Assembly (NCBI GenBank): GCA_964453205.1
Contig: CAYVRC010000203.1
Span: forward strand, 1 to 9,570
Direction of reading: 5' to 3'
Length of the DNA: 9,570 nucleotides
Source: Crateriforma sp964453205
Lineage (GTDB): Bacteria; Planctomycetota; Planctomycetia; Pirellulales; Pirellulaceae
Shown here: positions 6,801-9,570 of the stretch, piece after piece
How the letters are laid out: the number at the start of each line of letters is the position of its first letter
Position numbering within the stretch: position 1 is the first letter of the stretch
Made by a program: the position numbers and the translations under genes
The notes under the pieces: model-generated
The model's input: the letters and a program-made list of their open reading frames with translations, nothing else
Databases searched by the model: none
Told to the model about the DNA's origin: nothing

Positions 6801-9570
6801 GTTCGAGTTCACTTACCAAGACGATCCGGTCGCCGGAAACAACGTCGCGATTCGCATCGAACGCACGGACACCCCGGATGAGGTTGCCGCGAAGGTTGCC
6901 GCAGTCGTCTCCACACAACCGATCGGCTTGGGCGGTGCTCAAGCGATCGGGGACGGATCGATCTTGCTCGGCGGCGACGCGGCGGATTCGCTGGTCATCG
7001 GCAACATCGCACTGCGATTGATCGGGTCGGCCGGCGTCACCGGTCCGCTGACTTTGACGATCCCCAGCGGATCAACCGGTGCCGGTGTCGAAGGCCAGAC
7101 CTTCACCATCACCAACGGATCGCTGAGCGAGACGTTCGAGATGACCACCGACCCCGCTGCCGTTTCCGCGAACCGCTTGGTCCGCGTCGATGCCGGTGAC
7201 ACCGCCAATGCGATTGCGACAACGATCGCCAGCGAGATTCAAATCGCTTTCGCCGGCACGCTTTCACCCTCGGCGACGGGCAACGTGGTCACGCTGGGCG
7301 AACAACCGGCGATCCCGCCGGCCGGGGATCCCCAAGTCTTTGCCACCGTCGATAGCGGGACGACCGCGTTTGTCGTCGGCGGCGTTTCCGGAGGTGCGAT
7401 TCCGGTTCGCTTCCTGCCGACCGAGGACTTCACTTCCTTGGCCGTCGCGGCGACGTTGATCGAAGCGGTGCGGACCAGTCCGCTGGTCAGCGTTCCGTTC
7501 GCGCCGGGTGGCGGCACGATCTTGTTCGGCCAAACCGAATCGATCGTCGGACGCGATTCCGACGGTCAAATCGTCGACGTGGCGACGCTGGTGCCCGCGG
7601 TCGCGGACCTTTCGGGCAATCCCGTGGCGTCGAATCGTGACAACCAAGAAACTCGATTCACGATCATCATGCCCGATGTCGTGTTCGATTTCGGCGACGC
7701 CCCGCAATCGGGCGCGTTGAATTATCCGACGACCGTGGCGGCCAACGGGGCTCGCCACGCGATCACCAATTCGCAATCCGTCATCCTCGGGACGCTGATC
7801 GACAGCGAAGACGACGGTCAGCCTTCGCCGGCAGCCGACGACGATCGCTTGCCGCTTTCGGTGACGCAGTCGGCGGGGCTGTTCACGATCACGCAGCTTT
7901 CCGGCGGCGTGACGGAGATCGAAATGATCGCCGCGCCCTCCGGGCAAGAAACCCTAAGCGTCGACGTCGACGGCACCGTGTTCGTGCTGGAATTCATCCG
8001 AGCGGTCGATAATCCGACCGGCAACAACGTGCCCATCGTGTTCGCCGATGGAGAATCGCTGAACAGTTTGACGGCCAAAGTCTTTTCCGCGATTCGCGGT
8101 CGCTTGGGACAGTTCGGTGGCGGTGTCCAAGCCGACATCGGCGATCCCGACGACAACCGTTTCACGTTGACATCGATCAACGATGAAGACGGCGTGTCGA
8201 CGGGAATCTTCGTCGCACAGAACGGCGACATGCTGACGGTGTTCGCGACCCCGGGATCCAGCGGAATTCTGACGTCGGATCAAGTCGTGGGCTTTTTGAA
8301 CAAGGCCGATTCGGCTGGCACTCCTGTCGCCGTGACCGTGACCGGAACCGGGTTGCTGGACGGCTGGATCGATTTCAACGGCGACGGTGATTTCATCGAC
8401 GACGGCGAACAAGTCTTTCGTAGCCAACCGGTCACCACCGGCGTGAACACGCTGACGGTAATCGTGCCGTCCAATGCGATCGAAGGTGAAACCTGGATGC
8501 GTCTGCGAGTCAGCGACAGCGGAAACCTGGGACCCGACGGCGTCAGCGTCGGCGGCGAAGTCGAAGACTACGAGGTCTCCGTGCGCTCGATCTTGCCGGC
8601 CACGCCGACCGACGACAGCTATTCGGGCATGGTGGACGAAGACGAAGTCTTGGAGATCACCGACCCGGCCGCCGGTTTGCTGACCAACGACATCAACCTG
8701 AACACTCAGTTGTTGCCGATCGGCGCGTTCATCGTCGATCAACCGGCCGGCGGCGTGGTGGAGATGATCGATCCGTTCTCCGGCACGTTCCGCTACACGC
8801 CGAATCCGGACTTCAACGGGACGGACACGTTCACCTACCGGTTGGGAACCCAGGAGATCGTCGGTGCCGATGTGATCGCCCAATCGCCGCTCGGAACCGT
8901 CACGATCGACGTCCAGCCGGTCAACGATGATCCGGTGTTCGACGCATTGACGACCGTCCAACTGTTGGAAAACGATACGCCCGAACCGGTGACGATTAGT
9001 GGCGTGATCACGAACGCACAGCCCGGACCTCCGACGGCGATCGACGAACTGAACGAGCAAACGGTGACGCTGTCCATCGCGTCGTCGACCGTGACCGATG
9101 GATTGATGCAGTCGCCTGCGATCATTACCCCCGAAGGCGATCTGATTCTGGATCCCGCGCCGGACGCGTCGGGTTCAGCGATTTATGTGATCGAGATTTC
9201 TGACGGGATCGCGACGCTCAGCACCACCATCACCGTGACGGTCCAGCCGGTCAACGATGCTCCGCGGTTCGACGCCGACGTTGCGGGGACTTCGGATCAA
9301 GCGGGTGCCGATGATCAGTACAGCGTCGCGTCGGTGGACATCGACAACGACGGTATCATTGACGACGGTACGATCACGTACACGCTCAGCGAAGACAACT
9401 CGGCGGATCCGAACTCCGACAGTTTCTTCATTCCGATACGTCGCGACCCGGCCGCCGTCGGGTACTCGCGCGTCGGTTTGTTGGACGTGTTCACGGTGGG
9501 ACCGGAAAACGAATTGCTGCCCATTCCCGGCGGTTCTCAAGTCTTGGAGTTGCACCAGATCGACAGTCAA
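1..9570 (+). CDS. Giant multidomain surface/secreted protein, internal fragment (both ends outside window)
   Basis: Frame 1 is open across all 3,190 codons, so this is an internal piece of a larger protein; neither start codon, signal peptide nor C-terminal anchor or sorting signal can be seen. Coding is supported by strong G/C bias at third positions, by internal repeats that differ mostly at synonymous sites, and by recognisable domains in this frame only. Order: propeller-like segment (residues 1-293), jelly-roll (296-433), DGD-module array with tandem repeat (466-1203), YIDDIIVGFAERGEM segment (1214-1330), PPC-like domain (1572-1698), beta-helix (1704-1923), split Ig-like domain (1989-2098 and 2525-2558) with a module array between, split GEVED domain (2563-2859), and cadherin-like repeats (2869-3190). 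It is Asp-rich, cysteine-free in my reading and Lys-poor, with no hydrophobic membrane segment. Families with this mix are extracellular adhesion or matrix proteins; an exact role is not inferable. No catalytic motif was recognised. Confidence 0.96.
886..1299 (+). other. Jelly-roll-like beta-sandwich domain
   Basis: Residues 296-433 begin with 'GSMISKPFSLEGYSG' and alternate strands and turns: 'PTVYFSYFIDVEDGDD', 'ALRVFGAGDDGQWQLLATNN', then 'TWRQARVDISPLAGNENVRL' followed by 'RFDFSTDGTM'. The order 'surfaces come apart / body is seen / W-x-x-x-x-x-DIS-x-x-AG-x-x-x-V-x-LRFDF' is the arrangement of MAM- or laminin-G-like jelly-rolls, where the WRQ...VDI and VRLRFDF strands pair near the end. 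Fold assignment is inference from strand pattern; a carbohydrate- or protein-binding role is typical. The usual closing strand (GVYIDDI-type) is not here but appears about 880 residues later (see finding on split domain). Confidence 0.5.
1396..1992 (+). other. Two degenerate DGD-type modules
   Basis: Residues 466-664 hold two copies of the module that recurs through this protein. The first starts at 'VPAGSELSDGDQFQVFSP' and runs through 'TDSATQVAQAMVAGLP' to 'ARVSLLAATN'. The second starts with 'RLASGETIIVTGGG', passes 'AGDTAQDLADAIRDQL' and ends in the strand 'RVVFTSNVNVTIVP'. The shared layout is a start with D/S-G-D/E, two beta strands, an Asp/Thr turn leading into an Ala-rich helix (A-x-x-hydrophobic-A-x-x-I), then a final strand. 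I do not recognise a named domain family for it. Sequence identity between copies is low; the call rests on pattern. Confidence 0.5.
2017..3270 (+). repeat. Tandem protein repeat: four units, central pair 318 bp (106 aa) each
   Basis: Unit 1 covers 2017-2349 (111 residues), unit 2 2350-2667, unit 3 2668-2985 (106 residues each, no gap between them), and unit 4 starts at 2986 and is weaker. Units 2 and 3 both open with 'SIQ-V/L-PADPD', share 'GPSG', 'DDDD', 'TGDPAGVVSKAN' and 'DPLVVAQRL', and match at about 60 of 106 residues by my count; the match is concentrated in the first 60 residues. Unit 1 keeps 'DPFVVADRL' but carries a five-residue insertion after its 'FE' motif, which accounts for its extra length. 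In all units the acidic residue at position 16 is a glutamate. These are copies of the same DGD-type module, here in a duplicated, still recognisable form. The Asp runs suggest calcium or other cation binding, but this is inference. Confidence 0.88.
3316..3615 (+). other. DGE-type module
   Basis: Residues 1106-1205 open with 'LPAGDRLIDGETLTLSAKDG', continue as 'TGQVITFRLDDG', reach the helix turn 'LTDTAADVAAKLWDVID', and end with the strand 'ANVLYLIFGSEA'. Pattern matches the other copies: Asp-Gly-Glu start, paired strands, D-T-A-A-D-V-A helix, terminal hydrophobic strand. It follows the weak unit 4 of the tandem repeat. Function unknown. Confidence 0.5.
3640..3990 (+). other. Segment with VYIDDIIVGFAERGEM signature
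   Basis: Residues 1214-1330 contain 'STMTTAEVARQLRISFAQGF', then 'GAYGLNTFLPGDEFGE', 'ANQIRVNGATDNEVEG', and the closing strand 'VYIDDIIVGFAERGEMV' (from about 3931 to 3984). 'G-V-Y-I-D-D-I' is the kind of final strand that ends MAM-like and related jelly-rolls. From memory, the 'FAERGEM' string is typical of large planctomycete surface proteins; I cannot search to confirm it. The first part looks like the helix half of another DGD module. The segment is probably the closing part of a beta-sandwich whose first part lies upstream. Confidence 0.45.
4030..4545 (+). other. Bridge strand plus DGD-type module
   Basis: Residues 1344-1515. The first part ('EILVGGYSLEIRTSDEFG', 'SFDTNDRLIEGAVTLIAQAG') is a beta-rich bridge. 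The module follows as 'LSDGDTFVLYDGVRSLTFEF', then 'VAVRFDASEDEPQYTAVAI', a helix 'RNAINTPQVQAVLDI', and ends 'NRVELFGSD'. This is the clearest copy of the full module: DGDTF at the start, T-F-E-F in the second strand, V-A-V-R-F in the third, then helix and final strand. Other copies can be aligned to it. Confidence 0.55.
4714..5094 (+). other. Pre-peptidase C-terminal (PPC)-like domain
   Basis: Residues 1572-1698 show the PPC layout: entry strand 'ATGKIGDRVDVNIAAA', the core 'DFDVVRIYLQAGQTVDMDLD', the strand 'PTLVVYNENGTPIED', and the exit 'FTAPTSGYYDVAIFG' followed by 'GGEYILTV'. In PPC domains (Pfam PF04151 type) 'D-x-D-x-Y/R-x-x-L-x-A-G-Q-x-x-x-x-x-L' and 'G-x-Y-x-L-x-V' mark the first and last strands of a calcium-binding beta-sandwich. 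The match is good by eye. In stand-alone proteases this domain follows the peptidase; here it sits between adhesion-type modules, with no peptidase visible nearby. It probably helps fold or bind surfaces. Confidence 0.65.
5110..5770 (+). other. Right-handed parallel beta-helix (PbH1-type repeats)
   Basis: Residues 1704-1923 contain successive coils with the beta-helix Asn ladder: 'QIVIAGNFISNSSGFGI' (from 5188), 'AVITNNVIHDSGSGGILF' (from 5356), 'RIVNNTVVGNGTGSGITV' (from 5464) and 'PTLLNNVVTGFETGINV' (from 5530). Each has N-N/N-x-V/I followed by a Gly-rich turn and a short hydrophobic strand, as in pectate-lyase-like and NosD/PbH1 families. A loop of about 40 residues separates coils one and two. 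The end, 'FADPDRDLYIPAMGSQIIDS' (5701-5760), resembles the usual 'FxDPxxxDY...S..ID.G' closing of such helices. No catalytic Asp/Arg set of pectate lyases was recognised, so binding rather than cleavage is more likely. Confidence 0.72.
5773..5960 (+). other. C-terminal cap after beta-helix (GQPRVDD ... DRGAIDRAD)
   Basis: Residues 1925-1987 contain 'FDAYGQPRVDDP' and 'NVFIDRGAIDRADSTRP'. The order 'D-x-x-G-x-P-R ... D-I/R-G-A-x-E/D' is the ending commonly seen after right-handed beta-helix domains in bacterial choice-of-anchor type proteins ('DIGAYE'). Here the last position is Asp within 'GAIDRAD'. It directly precedes the Ig-like domain. Confidence 0.5.
5965..6294 (+). other. Ig-like domain (SbsA/Big_5-type), N-terminal part
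   Basis: Residues 1989-2098 read as the first strands of a bacterial Ig-like domain: 'RPVAVLIAPQDA', 'VEFFEIQLLDPSGTGPDIDT', 'TEESVLLTENGRRLIPDVD', 'FTFGYSDNSRTIRLTPLAG' and 'LWNPDAVYEITLNN'. The sequence 'hydrophobic-x-L-x-D-x-G / I-D-x-x-T-x-x-S-V-x-L / R-T-I-R-L-T-P-L-A-G-x-x-x-x-x-A-x-Y-x-I-T-L' is the hallmark of SbsA-type Ig-like domains. That family normally ends in 'DLAGNxL' within about 15-25 residues after 'Y-x-I-T-L'. Here the ending is missing at that place and appears about 430 residues further on (7573-7674). Confidence 0.65.
6325..7530 (+). other. Array of DGD-type modules inside the Ig-like domain
   Basis: Residues 2109-2510 hold one half copy and four further copies. Half copy at 6325-6414: 'ITDGDQVVITDILGNQSVFEF' shortened to a strand 'SGYILNLP'. 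Copy at 6421-6702: 'FQDGDFFTITAPDG', 'RRFEINKAG', 'VEIDLSTAGTVADVREAI'. Copy at 6721-6993: 'LEEGDQFTYTGDG', 'TFEFTYQDD', 'DTPDEVAAKVAAV', 'GSILLGG'. Copy at 7045-7305: 'GVEGQTFTITNGS', 'ETFEMTTD', 'DAGDTANAIATTIASEI', 'NVVTLGE'. Shortened copy at 7396-7530: 'IPVRFLPTEDFTSLAVAATL', 'GGTILFGQ'. All share an opening G-D/Q-x-F-x-I/Y strand, a T-F-E-F/M strand, a T-A/V-x-x-hydrophobic-A helix and a final hydrophobic strand. No named family was recognised. Confidence 0.6.
7573..7674 (+). other. Ig-like domain (SbsA/Big_5-type), C-terminal strand
   Basis: Residues 2525-2558 read 'DVATLVPAVADLSGNPVASN' and then 'ETRFTIIMP'. 'D-L-S/A-G-N-P/x-V/L' is the expected last-strand signature of SbsA-type Ig-like domains, whose start is at 5965-6294. 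The two pieces have no other partner in the window, so they probably form one domain interrupted by the module array. This is inference; an independent, very short domain is less likely. Confidence 0.5.
7687..8577 (+). other. DFGDAP/GEVED domain interrupted by one module
   Basis: Residues 2563-2859. The domain opens with 'DFGDAPQSGALNYPTT', then 'ANGARHAITNS' and 'LGTLIDSEDDGQPSPAADDD'. It resumes at 8185 with 'EDGVSTG', then 'GWIDFNGDGDFIDDGEQVF', 'WMRLRVSDSG' and the terminal 'GEVEDYEV' (8554-8577). Normally 'DD' is followed at once by 'DEDGV'; here one DGD-type module (7888-8184: 'VDVDGTVFVLEF', 'NVPIVFADGESLNSLTAKVF', 'NRFTLTSIND') sits in between. GEVED domains (Pfam PF20009 type) occur in secreted bacterial proteins of Bacteroidota and Planctomycetota. 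The 'DFNGDGDFIDDGE' loop has the acidic spacing of an EF-hand-like calcium site. Recognition of both ends is strong. Confidence 0.85.
8371..8409 (+). other. EF-hand-like calcium-binding loop in GEVED domain
   Basis: Residues 2791-2803 read 'DFNGDGDFIDDGE', with oxygen-ligand residues at positions 1 (D), 3 (N), 5 (D), and late D/D/E. The spacing matches D-x-N/D-x-D-G-x-x-x-D/E loops. Calcium binding is inferred from spacing alone. Confidence 0.5.
8605..9570 (+). repeat. Cadherin-like / tandem-95 (Big_9-type) repeats, three units, last cut by window end
   Basis: Unit 1 (8605-8928) opens 'PTDDSYSGMVDEDEVLEI', has 'GLLTNDINLN' and the classic 'GTFRYTPNPDFNGTDTFTYR', and ends 'TIDVQPVND'. Unit 2 (8929-9258) opens 'DPVFDALTTVQLLENDTPE' and ends 'ITVTVQPVND'. 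Unit 3 (9259-) opens 'APRFDADVAGTSDQ'. The linker VQPVND is repeated 330 bases apart, and 18 bases are identical between 8911-8928 and 9241-9258. 'LLxND', 'FxYTPNPDFNGxDxFTY' and 'VNDAP' are signatures of bacterial cadherin-like and Big_9/VCBS-type repeats, which serve adhesion and bind calcium at their junctions. Unit 2 lacks the 'PNPDFNG' motif and follows the 'VTLSIASST ... DGxLxLxP' variant. Unit 3 departs from the pattern after 'DIDNDGIIDDGTITYTLSED' and may belong to a different domain. Confidence 0.85.
9337..9369 (+). other. Dockerin/thrombospondin-3-like acidic loop
   Basis: Residues 3113-3123 read 'DIDNDGIIDDG', i.e. D-x-D-N-D-G-x-x-D-D, the spacing found in calcium loops of dockerin and thrombospondin type 3 repeats. 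It lies within the last cadherin-like unit. Only one loop is seen, whereas dockerin has two, so dockerin itself is not supported. Confidence 0.45.

Noticed and set aside
7954..9060. 368-codon minus-strand open frame
   Set aside because: It ends at a forward CTA codon and overlaps the well-recognised GEVED and cadherin-like domains on the forward strand.
9337..9369. Dockerin type I domain
   Set aside because: Only one D-x-D-N-D-G loop is present and it lacks the paired second loop.

Overview
The whole 9,570-base window lies inside one protein-coding gene. Forward frame 1 is open from the first base to the last (3,190 codons, no stop), and both the start and the end of the gene fall outside. 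The protein is a giant, modular, repeat-rich protein of the surface or secreted type. Its sequence points to a planctomycete, most likely the Pirellulaceae group (Rhodopirellula, Stieleria and relatives). The reasons are moderately high GC, a giant gene, and the combination of 'DFGDAP ... GEVEDYEV', 'VYIDDIIVGFAERGEM', 'GQPRVDD ... DRGAIDRAD' and 'VNDAP' signatures. The genus is not proven from this window.

Layout from N- to C-terminal side, in window bases. 1-880: beta-propeller-like segment. 886-1299: jelly-roll-like beta-sandwich. 1396-3610: an array of degenerate 'DGD/DGE' modules, including a clear 318-base (106-residue) tandem repeat at 2350-2985. 3640-3990: a closing segment with the YIDDIIVGFAERGEM signature. 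4030-4550: bridge and another module. 4714-5094: a domain resembling bacterial pre-peptidase C-terminal (PPC) domains. 5110-5770: short right-handed parallel beta-helix. 5965-6294 and 7573-7674: two halves of what looks like one Ig-like domain, separated by a second array of modules. 7687-8577: a DFGDAP/GEVED domain, also interrupted by one module. 8605-9570: three tandem cadherin-like/Ig-like repeats, the last cut by the window edge.

The protein is very acidic and rich in aspartate. I read no cysteine codon in 3,190 codons and only about 19 lysines. Together with several Asp/Asn/Gly loops of calcium-binding type, this fits an extracellular, calcium-stabilised adhesive or matrix protein. No enzyme active site was recognised. 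There are no RNA genes, mobile elements, CRISPR arrays, promoters or terminators that I can support. The long reverse-strand open frames are explained by codon usage of the forward gene.

The most notable structural idea is nesting: one recurring module of about 75-110 residues occurs about a dozen times and appears to be inserted inside three different host domains rather than merely strung between them.
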